DNA from: Cyanodermella asteris | Lineage: Eukaryota; Ascomycota; Lecanoromycetes; Ostropales; Stictidaceae | Assembly: GCA_900618795.1 (NCBI GenBank) | Contig: UYJD01000002.1 | Coordinates: 124,001-188,000 of the forward strand | Reading direction: 5' to 3' | DNA length: 64,000 nt | Part shown: positions 48,519 to 59,628 of the stretch, in pieces | Layout: every line of letters begins with the position of its first letter | Position numbering within the stretch: position 1 is the first letter of the stretch | Notes under the pieces: model-generated | The model's database searches: none | Seen by the model: the letters and a program-made list of their open reading frames with translations, nothing else | Told to the model about the DNA's origin: nothing | Translations under genes and position numbers: made by a program

Positions 48519-49013
48519 AAGGTCCGCACCATTTGTGAATCTTCCTTTTGTCAACATGTATATCAGAACAATACTTGGCATATAGAAGCCGAGAACAATG
48601 CTTGCATGAAATCTGACTTGTAGACTGCTCCCAGTCTCATGGTTTGCGCCCCGATGATAGTTGTAGACGTAAAAGATGCCGTTGAGAACAAAACTTACGT
48701 AGACTACAACCACCACGCTCAGGTTTCTGGACACTCCAATAGAGGAAGACGCAACTAATTTGCCTTGTCCAAAAATCATGGATCATGTACCAAAATGCTG
48801 ACTGGATTGGCGTCTCCAGTCTGTCGGCCGACACTCCGGTCGCTGCAAGAACTGAGCTTTCTCCACAGTCTGCTGCCGCTCACACTTGATAATAATTTTC
48901 CATACTCGACAACCACACCTACAAATTTACAGTCACGTGGAGACCAGCTAATAGAATCGCTCCTCACATTTACTGCCTCGTTTATATCATCTACCTCGTG
49001 CGACAGCTTCGAC
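48519..49013. promoter_or_regulatory. Intergenic upstream of prp4
   Basis: 495 bases with the qcr8 3' region and the prp4 promoter. No other feature. Confidence 0.4.
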
Positions 49014-50751
49014 ATGGCGATGCATCCTGCCCGGCAGGCGTATGTCGAAGATGCTCAAGAGGTAAGCACAAATCCCCGATCCCTTCCAAAGACATAAGCG
49101 ATATTCATACAATCCTCAGAGATTCCTTGACGGAATATCGACGGAGCTCACAGTTTCCAAGTTCGGCGGCTGATGGCGTCCGATTGTAGGACAAAGATGT
49201 GGGCATCTCACTGGCGGACTTGCGTAAGTTACCAAACGTTCCCATCGCAAAGGTTCGAGCATATATCCTAACAGAATACATACAGCTACTGATCATGATC
49301 ACTACATTGGAGGCGGAGGCGGTGTCGCGCCTGAAAAGGCCTCTGCAATCATTGCCCAAATGAATCGACAACGCGCAGCGGCGAATATTGCGGTCCCGAC
49401 GAACGATGCGCAGGTACGATCGAAATTACGATCCATGGGCGAGCCAATCACGTTATTCGGCGAAGATGCGGCAGACCGAAGAGCACGATTACGAGAGTTG
49501 TTACTGGGCAAGGCGGAGGATGAGCCGGAGGAGATGGAAGTGGACCAAACACCAGAAGAGGAGGACCTCGAAGAAGAATTCTTCACAGAAGGAGGCCAAG
49601 CGTTGCTTAATGCCAGAAAGGAGATTGCGCGATATTCCATACCGAGGTCGAAAGCGAGGGTGGAACAACAGAAGCTGGAGGCTGGGATTGCGTTACCTAC
49701 ACATCGAAAACACCGGAAAGCGATCAAGGAACGGTTGCAGGGGTTCGATCTTATCGGAAGTCAGATTGCGGGTGACCGTCCGGTGGCTATCACGAGGTTC
49801 GCACCGAATGGAGAGATGTTGGCGGCTGGCAGTTTCAACGGTGGGATCAAGCTGATGGACGTTCCGAACCTGGACGAGAAGAAGACGCTCAAGGCTTCGA
49901 GCGAACGTGTCAGTGGCGTGGCGTGGCTTCCGGGTTCGACAATACCAGAGAGTGGCGTTTCGCCAGACTCACTCAATCTCGCATCAGGAGACAGCCGAGG
50001 TGACCTCTATCTCTGGTCACTCAACTCGGATACGCCCATAGCGCAGCTCGGCGGTCACTCGGGTCGCGTCTGCCGAATTGAATTCCATCCGTCTGGTAGA
50101 TATCTCGCTTCAGCGTCAGAAGATACGACATGGCGATTATGGGATGTCGAGACACAGGACGAGCTACTGATCCAGGAAGGGCATTCGCGGGGCGTTTTCG
50201 CAGTCAGCTTCAACGGGGACGGCTCACTGATCGCAAGTGCTGGTTTTGACAGCATTGGTCGCGTGTGGGATCTTCGAACGGGGCGGACAGTCATGATACT
50301 GGACAGCGATAAAGGCCACGCCCAGCCGATCCATGCTCTAGATTGGGGGATCGACGGCTACAGACTTCTGTCAGGCGGCGCAGACGGCTGGATCAAGTGT
50401 TGGGACATTCGGAAAGTCGATCGAACGGCTAGCATCGGTGCTCACCGTAGTGTTATCTCCGACCTACGCTGGTACAAGGGCACCGATAGTGCGTACTCGG
50501 GCGCCGGGTCGGAATTAGTTGAGAAGGCAAATATTACGCCCAAGAAGGCGGGTACCTTCGTGGTTTCGAGTGGCTACGACAAGACGGTCAAGATCTTCTC
50601 GGCAGACGACTGGGCTTTGGTCAAGTCTCTGACAGGTCATTCAGGGAATGTCATGAGCGTGGATGTCAGTGCAAACGGGCGGTATGTCGCCAGCAGCGGC
50701 ATGGACCGGACGGTCAAGTTATGGGGTCATGATGATGGAGCTGCGCTCTAG
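49014..50751 (+). CDS. prp4: Prp4, WD40 protein of the U4/U6 snRNP
   Basis: Exons 49014-49061, 49190-49223 and 49286-50751 give 515 residues. The first two exons are tiny (16 and 11 codons), which explains why the long frame seems to start without its N-terminus. Residues around 55-110 form the PRP4-like (SFM) motif: NDAQVRSKLRSMGEPITLFG EDAADRRARLRELLL, read as two adjoining pieces. From about residue 170 seven WD40 blades follow, including ASASEDTTWRLWDVET, ASAGFDSIGRVWDLRT, LSGGADGWIKCWDIRK and ASSGMDRTVKLWG. Known Prp4 (PRPF4) joins Prp3 on U4/U6 and is needed for tri-snRNP assembly in the spliceosome. Confidence 0.94.
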
Positions 50752-51150
50752 ATCGAGCTTGCGGGTAAGGGGCCTCACCAGGATATGCTCTGATCTTGAG
50801 AAGAGAGTACTCCGGCCACGACTCTGACTCACAAAAGCGAAAATGTCGCTCAATCATCGAGCTCGATACTTCTTGGTGTGGATGCACAGTTTTGCGATTT
50901 CCAGATTATACGGCCAGCAAGCTACAGAGTCTTCACTTGCAAGCGGACTCGGGTTAGATTTCGGTACCTTTATTCCGATGCCTTGCCTTTCCTCAATCAA
51001 GAGAAAACTGAAATGTACGGCTCAATATTTCCGACAATGTTCCCTTTGCGAAGTTCTGCGCCAACAACTCCTTCACACGTTGAGTCTCGCCCTTAGCAAC
51101 CCGATGTCGACGTATATTTGGGGCGTGACGCTCATTCTGTCAAGCTTGTC
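50752..51150. other. Intergenic next to prp4
   Basis: An ATG-led plus-strand frame (50843-51322) runs through here into the KR-repeat array, but it reads the array antisense and has no domain or signal sequence, so I do not call it. Nothing else supported. Confidence 0.4.
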
Positions 51151-51392
51151 TCATTTCCCAATATCTTCGTCGGCAGGCAGAGATCGTTTTTCGACATCTT
51201 CATCCGCAAGCAGGCTAAGCCTCTTTCCGATATGCTCATCTACGGGGAGACCACCGGATCGCTTTCTAATGTCCTCGTCAGCGGGAAGTTCGAATCTCTT
51301 GCCATTATCCTCTGCCGGTTGAGCAAAGATTCTCTTTCCAGATCTTCGTTCGCAGCGAGCTCGAATCTCTTGCCAATATCCTCGCTAGCTGG
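51151..51392 (-). pseudogene. Relic of a Kex2-processed repeat-peptide precursor (KR-repeat array)
   Basis: On the minus strand about seven units of roughly 36 bases (12 residues) follow one another. Units read PASEDIGKR, PADEDIRKR, PVDEHIGKR, LADEDVEKR and a final PADEDIGK before a stop, separated by short variable cores such as FEL, SGG and LSL. Repeated short peptides each closed by a dibasic Lys-Arg are the hallmark of fungal Kex2-processed repeat proteins, which include RiPP precursors (ustiloxin, phomopsin and epichloecyclin types) and pheromone-like precursors. The copy is a fossil: units are spread over more than one reading frame (about one to two breaks) and the leader part with a signal peptide is not found. 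Good unit conservation suggests recent decay. The upstream edge abuts a broken MFS transporter on the other strand. Confidence 0.55.
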
Positions 51393-51399
51393 AAACTTA

Positions 51400-52576
51400 T
51401 ACGCCAGTGGACTAGCGATGGCGGTTGCCGGAGGAGGAAAAGCCGAAGGAAACGCATCGTCAATGATGTAAGTCTCTGAACCGATGGGACGAGGATGCTG
51501 TGTCTTTCTCGCTGGAAGCAACTACTTCGCGCCCCCGATCATGGGTTTCATCGACCAGAGAATGAGGCCGAACTATATCTTCTACTGGTGTGCAGTTTTC
51601 TGCGGGATCGCGCTGGTCTTCAATTTGTTCTTCATGGAGGAGACGAACTGGGTGCGCACCGTAACGAACCAGCCCGAGATAGAAACCAGCACCAAGGACG
51701 AGAAGGTCGAGATCAATCTCTCGAAACGTGAGACGGACGATTCTGTTGAGTCACGGACTGGCGACGCACTCGGCACGATCGGAGAACCGAGGATGATGAA
51801 GTCGCAGAAGACGTTCTGGCAGGAGATGTCGCTGAAGCCGCAGAAGATGCCGTTCCTGCTGTTTCAGATCTTCCTTCGACCCTCCTTTACTTCTCGCCTC
51901 CGGCTGTGGTCTGGTCTGGCTTCTAGTACTGTCTCTCACTGATTTGGACGAACGTTACGAACGCAACCAGCTCGAGCATCCTGTCTGCAGCATCATACCA
52001 CTTTCTCCGCCTCGGCCGTGAGCGCCACGTTTGTCGGACCTTTGATCGGGAATCTTTTGTGTCTACAGTATACTCAGGCCAACTCGGCGACGGGTGGGTT
52101 CTGCGCAGAACCAGCCACAAGGGAGGCACCATGGAACCCGAATACAGAGTCTGGCTCTTCGCCCTATCCATCCTGGGCATGCCATCCGCGCTAATCCTCT
52201 GGGGCATCAGCGCCGCTCACCAAATCCACTGGTTCGGTCCCGTCTTTGCGCTCTTCATCAAGGATCTGCAGTCTTCGCGAGTGTTGCATTGAGCGTCACG
52301 TAAACCCTGGATTGCTACGGTGATATTGGCGGCGAGGCGATCGTGACTGTCATCCTGATCCGGAACACGATGAGCTTTGCGGTCAATTATGACATCACGC
52401 CGTGGGTGACGGATATGGGATTGCGGAATGCGTTCATCTTGGCTTGCTTCCTTAGCTTTGATGGACTACTTACTTTTTTGCTGATGATCTGGAATGGTAA
52501 GGGGTTGCGACAGTGGACTGTGCCGCGATATGCGAAGTATGTCGAGCAGGAGAGACGTCTTGGACTGGTACACTGA
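51400..52576 (+). pseudogene. Broken MFS transporter (HOL1/FUBT-like drug:H+ antiporter group)
   Basis: Pieces of one transporter appear in order but in different frames. They are LAMAVAGGGKAEG and LAGSNYFAPPIMGFIDQRM to FFMEETNWVRT (51400-51660); a charged loop with KTFWQEMSLKPQKMPFLLFQ (51800-51870); TLLYFSPPAVVWSG and WTNVTNATSSSIL (51880-51975); GQLGDGWVLR and MEPEYRVWLFALSILGMPSA with LILWGISAAHQIHWFGPVFA (52077-52250); and DCYGDIGGEAIVTVILIRNT through ITPWVTDMGLRNAF to the stop (52310-52576). At least two in-frame stops (near 51930 and 52301) and several shifts separate them, and no introns can repair this. The first three or so transmembrane helices are missing; the KR-repeat array lies where they should be. 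Confidence 0.75.
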
Positions 52577-52747
52577 AAAGGTACTAGTGGTCGGGTTGAT
52601 TTCAGTCAAGCACCCAAACTGATGTCTGCGTCGGCACCCTTGAGACGTGGGCGTCATGGATTTTGCAGTGGGCCTACCTATACATCGGATGCCGAACATG
52701 TCTTGAACTTCACGCTACTTATCTCTGTCTGTAGTCCTCGGTCGCCT

Positions 52748-53636
52748 TTATTGCAGCGACTGCATGTAAACCCATATCCATAGTTGAAGTGTCAGAGCAA
52801 CGATGCCGACCTTAATCAGAACGCAAGGTCTTAGAAAGCTTGGAAAACAGCCGCAGGCACTCATACTTCGCGACCTTACACCTCCCAATTGCCCATGGGA
52901 TGTGTCATATACTGCGGTTTTCAGTCTGCGTTCGAGATCGAAGGGAACTTTGCCACATTCATCTTCACCGATCCTCAACGCCGGTCCGCTTGCACACACG
53001 ACATGCCGCAGCCTTTCATCATCGTCAGTTTCTCCAAGCCTGTGTACGACCGACCGGGCGCTGGGGTCCCCGGCAGCGATGCCTGCAAGTTCCCGAGTGA
53101 TGAGCTTGTAGACATCTGATCGCTTACTACGAGTCGCCATGCTCAACAGATGCGACGCATTATCGCCTGCCAAGCAACTCCTCGCAACGCCATCGCAACC
53201 GAAGTAGTAAGAGACGAGAGCCGTGTTTCCGCGGGCCGCCGCGAGATCGACCGGTGAACGCCCGAGACAGTCTCGCACCGCGAGGCACGAAAGGTTGCCT
53301 TCGAGGAGCTTCTTGACGGATTCGGGCCGAGTGGTCTTTGAGCTCGAGAGATAGTGTACAACTGTCATGCCATCGCCATCTTGCAGGTAGGGGTCGATGG
53401 GATCGTCGCTCACGGTGAGGAGGCGACGGACGGGCTCGTTTGAGAGTTGGTGGAAGCAGGTTTTGCCGCTGCGGTTCGTGGTGAGAGGGTCGCAGCCGGC
53501 ATCCACGAGGAGCTGCAGGATGGTATACGGCTGCTGCGTCGCGGCTGCGACGTGCAAGGCTGTGCTGCGGTATCAGTGAGTAAATGTCGGAGAGTAAGGT
53601 AGTTCAAGTAAGGTGCAATGGGTTGCTTACTCAAGG
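52748..53636 (-). CDS. Ankyrin-repeat protein with a C-terminal membrane anchor (5' part in assembly gap)
   Basis: The main exon is 53564-52748 (272 codons to a TAA). A 66-nt intron 53630-53565 (GTAAGC donor, CCGCAG acceptor) leads to a 6-base remnant of the previous exon at 53636-53631, beyond which sequence is N. Ankyrin-like units include TALHVAAATQQPYTILQLLV DAG (two adjoining pieces), DGDGMTVVHYLSSSKTTRPE and LGRSPVDLAAARGNTALVSY. The C-terminus has one hydrophobic helix (VLIKVGIVALTLQLWIWVYM) just before the end, a tail-anchor arrangement. Partners and function are unknown. No internal stop was seen in the visible part. Confidence 0.75.
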
Positions 53637-54107
53637 NNNNNNNNNNNNNNNNNNNNNNNNNNNNNNNNNNNNNNNNNNNNNNNNNNNNNNNNNNNNNNNN
53701 NNNNNNNNNNNNNNNNNNNNNNNNNNNNNNNNNNNNNNNNNNNNNNNNNNNNNNNNNNNNNNNNNNNNNNNNNNNNNNNNNNNNNNNNNNNNNNNNNNNN
53801 NNNNNNNNNNNNNNNNNNNNNNNNNNNNNNNNNNNNNNNNNNNNNNNNNNNNNNNNNNNNNNNNNNNNNNNNNNNNNNNNNNNNNNNNNNNNNNNNNNNN
53901 NNNNNNNNNNNNNNNNNNNNNNNNNNNNNNNNNNNNNNNNNNNNNNNNNNNNNNNNNNNNNNNNNNNNNNNNNNNNNNNNNNNNNNNNNNNNNNNNNNNN
54001 NNNNNNNNNNNNNNNNNNNNNNNNNNNNNNNNNNNNNNNNNNNNNNNNNNNNNNNNNNNNNNNNNNNNNNNNNNNNNNNNNNNNNNNNNNNNNNNNNNNN
54101 NNNNNNN
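53637..54107. other. Assembly gap (471 N)
   Basis: An unbroken run of N. Two genes run into it from opposite sides with their 5' halves missing. Confidence 0.99.
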
Positions 54108-55115
54108 GTGACACCCCAAACCGTGAGGCCATGGAGTATGATCTCAAGACTTTGAAGAAGCTAGGTTTCAATATGGTGCGCAAGCACATTAAAGTCGAGA
54201 CGGCACTTTTCTATCAATCTTGCGACCAGCTTGGTCTGATTGTGATTCAGGACATGCCCGCTTTGCGCCCGAGTCAGTCTCGCACTGATCCAGACACCTG
54301 CCAAAGCGAAATGATTCTTCCCGACCAAGCTCAGCAGGACGAATTTCAGAGACAACTTGAGCTGATGATTAGGCAGCTGCGTAATTACCCGAGCATTGGG
54401 ACCTGGGTCATTTACAATGAGGGATGGGGTCAGGTCACTAGCTATCATCCAGAGGTTGCTCTGACGAATCTGGTCAAACAACTCGATCCAACACGCTTAA
54501 TCGATACGACTACCGGTTGGTACGATCACGGGACCGGAGACTACTCTGACAACCATCACTACGCGAATCCACAATGTGGCAGTCCGTTCTACTCGACACA
54601 ATCCAGCCCATACGACCCTAAGAGGATTGGTTTTCAAGGCGAGTTCGGCGGTGTTGGCCATAACGTTTCCATCGAGCAGTAAGTCACATTTTCCATGTCC
54701 ACGGTCGTTGGCTGACGTGTATCATAGTCTGTGGAATGTCCAGGAAGCAATAAACAGTATTAATGGCACATACGAGATTGACGAGTCTCTCCCCGCCTGG
54801 AACTACCGCTCCCACCAGCTGCTATCGGAGCTGATCTCCCAGACGCAAATGTTTGCTTGCAGTGGCGGCGTTTGGACACAGACGACCGATGTCGAGGGCG
54901 AAGTCAATGGGCTGTTGACCTACGATCGACGAATTCTGCGACCTTACGTGGACCAATGGAGAAAGGACATCCAGGCGCTGTACGATGCGGTAGCCATAAG
55001 AAGCGCAAGCGGCGCTGTCAATCCGACTCCATTCGATGGCGCGGGACCGGATGGTCAAAGCTGGTGGGGAGAGCAGAGCTTGAACTGGATGCCGAATGGC
55101 TACATCCAAGGGTAA
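54108..55115 (+). CDS. GH2 family glycosidase (beta-galactosidase-like), C-terminal part
   Basis: The 5' part is lost in the gap. Visible exons are 54108-54678 and 54728-55115, joined by a 49-nt GT-AG intron, in total about 318 residues. The TIM-barrel domain of GH2 is clear: LGFNMVRKHIKVE at the first barrel strands, then LGLIVIQDMPALRP, the acid/base Glu in WVIYNEGWGQ, TTTGWYDHGTGDYSDNHHYA, and GFQGEFGGVG with the likely nucleophile Glu. The last part (LWNVQEAINSING ... FACSGGVWTQTTDVEGEVNG) completes the barrel. A GTAAG overlaps the stop at 55113, so one more small 3' exon is conceivable, but I kept the stop. Substrate unknown; related fungal proteins are putative beta-galactosidases or glucuronidases. 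Confidence 0.85.
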
Positions 55116-55491
55116 GATCTGTGCGCAGCACAGAGATGAAAAAGCAGCGCGCGTAGCGGCATCCGCCACAGGAAGACATAGCTAACGTACGAACTGCACA
55201 ATCGCTTCAAATACGCAGGGCAAAGACTCCCGCTTTAGCAGATGCCCAAGTGAAGCGAGTACAGTTTTTGGAGGACAATTGTTCGTTATCATTAAGTAAA
55301 CCAAAGTTGCTCGTGTGCGCCTGCCTCGTGGGTATCATACAAACCAAAACGACAGCCACTCAAGTGTGCAGACCTCCAACCGAATCGAGTCATAATACCA
55401 CCAGTGAACAAATGCTTTTCGCTGCCCATCCGGGCGTCCTTTAAGTACCACTTCCCCATATGTGCATTCGCGTCCATCACGCTCCGCCGTC

Positions 55492-56837
55492 TCAAGCCGC
55501 CCTCCTCTGATTTCGCTTTGCAATCTGACTCTGGATTGCGCCCAGCCAACGCGCCAAAGCTTCTTCGTTGGGAGCGCTGAACCTGTAGCTCCTCTCCTCA
55601 ACAATTATCTGCATGCAGTTCGACTTGGTCTTCGACACTGGATCAATCTCGACGGCCGAAAGGATGGAGGAAATTGGAAGGATGAGTTGTGCTGCGTATT
55701 CGTCCTCGTTTTTGTAAAAGGTGAGATTCTTCGCGCGGAGAACTGTCCAGAGACGTTTCCATTGGCGCACGCCTCCCTTGGACTTGAGCACCAACAGCCA
55801 CCCATGGTAAATAACCTTCTCCTCATCAGGTCCCCCCGACCCAGCTAGAAAGCTATTGCCACTAACATTACGTCCCATACTTGGTCGGGGTTGTGCTTCG
55901 AGGTTCGATGCTTGCGCTCCGACCGTCGGCGAAGGTCCAATTCCCGAATTTGCAGCTGTTGCATTGCTGTTCAGCTTGGCTGCATCTGCAATTCTCTCTG
56001 CTTCGGGCCGCTCAATTTGCGAGGATTTCCGAAGCTTGACGGGGCCAGCATCCGAAAAGTCCGAAAAAGAGCCTTGCTCAGGACCTGAATAGTCGAGATT
56101 GGTCTGATCGTGGGATCCTTGTCCTAGTGCTGGTATCCTGACACCGTCTCGCGTTGTTGTGTATGTGACTGGTACATCCATTGGCTCCGGTGAAGAAGAC
56201 ATCCGCCTGTCGTAGGCGTAATCGCCCTCATCGCCGCTCAAGATGTACTGATCCAGCGGATGATGCGCCGGTGCATCTGGTGTGGGACTACCAAAGAGTG
56301 TGCTGTGATCCTCCTCATCCACTTTTGCCTCCCGTTTGATAATATCGACCCATGCTCTTGCTTCCGCATCACTGGTGGCTTGAAAGTGGAAGTTCCGCGA
56401 CGGCGAGAAAACGCCAAACATGTGGCCACGACGCCCTTTCGGATCTTTCAACGTTGCCACCGCAGTAATGTCGTGGAGGTAAAGCTGTTTGAGAAGCTTC
56501 GCTTCGGTATGGTTCTTGTATACGGACAGGACGTTCGGTCGCAGGACCAGGAAGAATCGCTTCCATTGCTGTCGCGGGTTAGCTTGCCTTTGAGCACGGC
56601 AAACGAACAATGTACCTTTGTTTTTCGGGATCGCTTATTGACGTCGCCACTCATGAGCACCCTGTCAAAATCGAAGCTGCCATTCTGATTGACAGGCGAG
56701 AAAGCATCCAGGCCCAGGTACTGGTTTCTGGCAGCTTGGGTACTTGCGGGGATGGTGACGGGGGCCGGAGGCGCACGGTCGGAGCTCAGACTGCCAGCAG
56801 CCTGGTTCGAGGGGGCGGAAGCGATATCAACGGCCAT
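55492..56837 (-). CDS. Protein with two pleckstrin-homology domains (Opy1-like)
   Basis: Exons 56837-56616 and 56568-55492 join across a 47-nt intron for 432 residues. PH domain 1 starts in exon 1 (LMSGDVNKRSRKTK) and continues over the splice with QWKRFFLVLRPNVLSVYKNH to ARAWVDIIKREAK (about residues 60-165). A Ser/Pro-rich linker follows. PH domain 2 runs from VIYHGWLLVLKSKGGVRQWK through TVLRAKNLTFYKNEDEY to EEALARWLGAIQSQI near the C-terminus (about 315-425). Two PH domains at the ends of a ~430-residue protein match yeast Opy1, a phosphoinositide-dependent sensor of PI4P 5-kinase at the plasma membrane. The assignment to Opy1 rests on architecture only. Confidence 0.87.
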
Positions 56838-57894
56838 GATGTGAGTGGATGCTGAGAGTCATGCGAAGGAGAGTGCATCAGATGCGCATTGTGAGAGTCA
56901 CAGGGAAGAGTCCGGTGGGAAAGAGGATGATGTATTGAATGTCTGAGTCGCGGCAGGGGCAGGCGTGGATGATTTTAGTAGAGTCGCAAAGCCGCAAGAA
57001 ACATGTTCGTGTCACGCCCGAGCAAAAGCAAGAGCAACGAACGCAACAACCCCATCTGCTCCCGCCGCGAGCCGAGAACTATCGAGCACTGTTCACTGCA
57101 TCTCGATGATCAGGGCCAAGTTGCGAGCTGATGCCGCCCCGTTTCATGTCGCTCTGCGGGGAAGCCACATCCTTGTCCAGGGGTTCGTCCTCCATTGAAG
57201 GATCATCGGACCATAACTACTTACTGGCTGAGCGTCTTAGAGAGGCAAGTAGGTATTCTTAGCTCGCCGGCGTCCCCCAGTAAGCTCGTCACCGTAAGCT
57301 TCTTCCTTGTCCACCCGTTTTGCGCGAGAGCGTCACCTCAAATCCGCCTGCTGGTGTTTCCCCGGTCTCGATTCTTGTCGCTGAGAGAAGCTTGTCTATA
57401 TGAGAGAGATGTATTGACCTGCTTGTGCAGTTTTGCGTTAAAAAGTGAACCTACAAATTGGTTTCGCTCGGTGCTGACGACATACCCATCTTACCTGCAT
57501 GGTTCCCTTCTCAGCCTCTCGACGCAGTCTGACATCCATAAAACATGCTCTTTGAGGCTCAGCTTCGCATAGCAGTCGGACGCCCTCCGATAATGGTTAT
57601 TTATGGTAACTTTCTGTCAGTGGTTTCAGACTACGACTTATCAGATGTGAACATCATAGATGCATTGCGGCCTTGCTTGACCGCCGCAAAACGCCGGCTG
57701 ATCAATTAAGGTAACATGTCTATCATACTAGAGTCTACAACCTGTGAGGAAGAATATCTGTCACCATTAATTCTTTGCTTGTTCGGTGATCGGAGTTATG
57801 GATATCCTTGCGTAGAACATTCTTCTGTATCTTACACTAACAACACCGATCGGAGTGGCGACTGCACGATGAGATCGAAAAAGACACTTCCTGT
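56838..57894. other. Intergenic, 1 kb
   Basis: Promoter side of the PH-domain gene, then DNA without supported features up to the alcohol dehydrogenase relic. Confidence 0.4.
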
Positions 57895-58981
57895 TCACCT
57901 CTCTAGATCAGTCACAACCTTTTCGACATGTTTTGGAGCCCATAAATGCTCAGACGCTTCCGCCGCTTCCCCAAGGCCGAAATCTTATCATCCACCACCG
58001 GCTTAAATTTCCACTCTATCTTGCCCAGCATCTCCTCGAACTGGGCTTTGGACCCTCCAAGAATGCCCCGTGCATTCGCCGCAGCAGGTAGGACCTCCAT
58101 TAGGCTCGGCCCACCATGCACAATATCGGTTGCCTTCTCGTCTTCACCAGATAGAAAGCCGGTCACCACAACCATGCCTTCCCAGCGAATGGCCTGCAAG
58201 CTCTGAGAGAGCGTGCCGTGTCCACCAACATCGACCACGAGATCAGCTCCACGTTTACTTGTCGTCAGACTCTTGGCGGTTTCTCCCCAATTCAGATCCG
58301 TCTTGTAGTCCAGCACGTGCTGCACTCCCAGGTACGTCAAATACTTCATTTTCGAGTCGCTGGAAGTTGTCCCAATTACTCTCGCTCCAGCATGGAAGGC
58401 GAAACCTGGTGCGAAAGTCGATACAGCGCCCATTCCTTGAGTGAGCACTCAATCGCCTGGTTGGGTCGCCCTCGGGCCTGCCTGTCCAGCAGAGGCAGGT
58501 GATTCAGAGCCGAAAAGCGTGTTCCAGGCTGTCACTCCGGCGATGGGTAGCGTACTGGCTTCAACGAAGGGAAGATGTCTGGGAAATGGGACGACCCGGC
58601 TGGCAGGTGCGATGACGTGGAGACGAAGAAAGCCGGGAATATACTAGTATCTATCACCCCCAACGCCATACGTCTCGGTCGTCAGACTACCGGTGGTATG
58701 CTTGGGAAGGGGAGCAATGCAGACATGAGCGCCGGGGTGCAACGCAGGTGAGTTGATGCAAGACGCCGTGGCGCGAATGACACCAGATGCATCACTCAGA
58801 GGAACCATTGGAAACGGGGTGGGAACAGGATAAAGGCCCTATGAGCTGTCAATTCCACTCGACCTTGCTCGTCTCAAGGAGGCAGGCATACTTTGGCAAT
58901 GGCCATATCACGGTAGTTCAATGCCACGGCTTTGATTTCGAGCAGAATATAATTCGGGCAAAGTTCGGACACCAACGCAAT
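57895..58981 (-). pseudogene. Broken zinc-type alcohol dehydrogenase / quinone oxidoreductase (MDR family)
   Basis: On the minus strand the parts of one MDR enzyme appear in order: ILLEIKAVALNYRDMAIAK (58960-58892); a still-intact 53-nt intron (58891-58839, GTATGC donor, CATAG acceptor); GLYPVPTPFPMVPLSDASGV; HVIAPASRVVPFPRHLPFVE with ASTLPIAGVTAWNTLFG; VLTQGMGAVSTFAPGFAFHA with ARVIGTTSSDSKMKYL (Rossmann fold); and the C-terminal half to VVDDK. Stops interrupt it near 58646 (GGDRY to YIPG) and 58448 (QPGD to VLTQG). Near 57985 the frame shifts, so that the expected ending EHLWAPKHVEKVV is found in the neighbouring frame. The N-terminal 30 or so residues are not found. Once an NAD(P)H-dependent dehydrogenase, it is unlikely to make a full protein now. 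Confidence 0.8.
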
Positions 58982-59628
58982 TTTGTTCAGACGAAGGAGC
59001 AACCTCTCAGCAGAAGAGACTTATGCAGACGTTGGTGTTGATTCTTTGTAGCGATGGGGTCATCCGTAGAGGTCCATCGTTGCATTCTTTACACATGGCT
59101 CTGTTCGTGCTTGCGCAGACGAGATGTTCCGAACAGGGTCGAAATTATAAGCATCCCGACACTATCCGGACCAGCATCGCGGCCGTCCAAACGGCCAAGT
59201 ATGTTGCTAGAAGCAGAGGAGACACAGAATCTCACCTCAGCACTGCTTTGAAGTCCTTTCCTAATGTAGGATGAAATGACTTGAAATTCCCATGCCAGTG
59301 AAATAATTGGGTTGAGAACAGTACCATGCTCACCGATTGGAATTTTCCTGGTGTGAAAATAACATGGCCAGCTCTGCTATGGTCGAATGCTGCTTGCCAA
59401 CAATAATGACAAATCCACACTTTGAAGCCCTTATCTCTGCAGCCATCTTTATGCACACTGAGTCAGACTTGGATTCTTCTTCGTTAATGTTGCAAATTGG
59501 GTATCATAATTCATCAAAGCCATCCAATGCTCTTAGCTGCCAGATCTATCTAGTCAGTCCATCCATGCATCAAAAAGCTTCTATTCATGGCCAAACTCCT
59601 GTAACGAAGACCTCTGTAAACGCCGCGC
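58982..59628. other. Intergenic
   Basis: About 650 bases downstream of the ubc6-like gene. No gene or repeat seen. Confidence 0.4.

Noticed and set aside
50843-51322. ATG-led plus-strand frame next to prp4
   Set aside because: Its last third is the antisense reading of the KR-repeat array and the rest has no recognisable features; it does not join the transporter fragments in frame.
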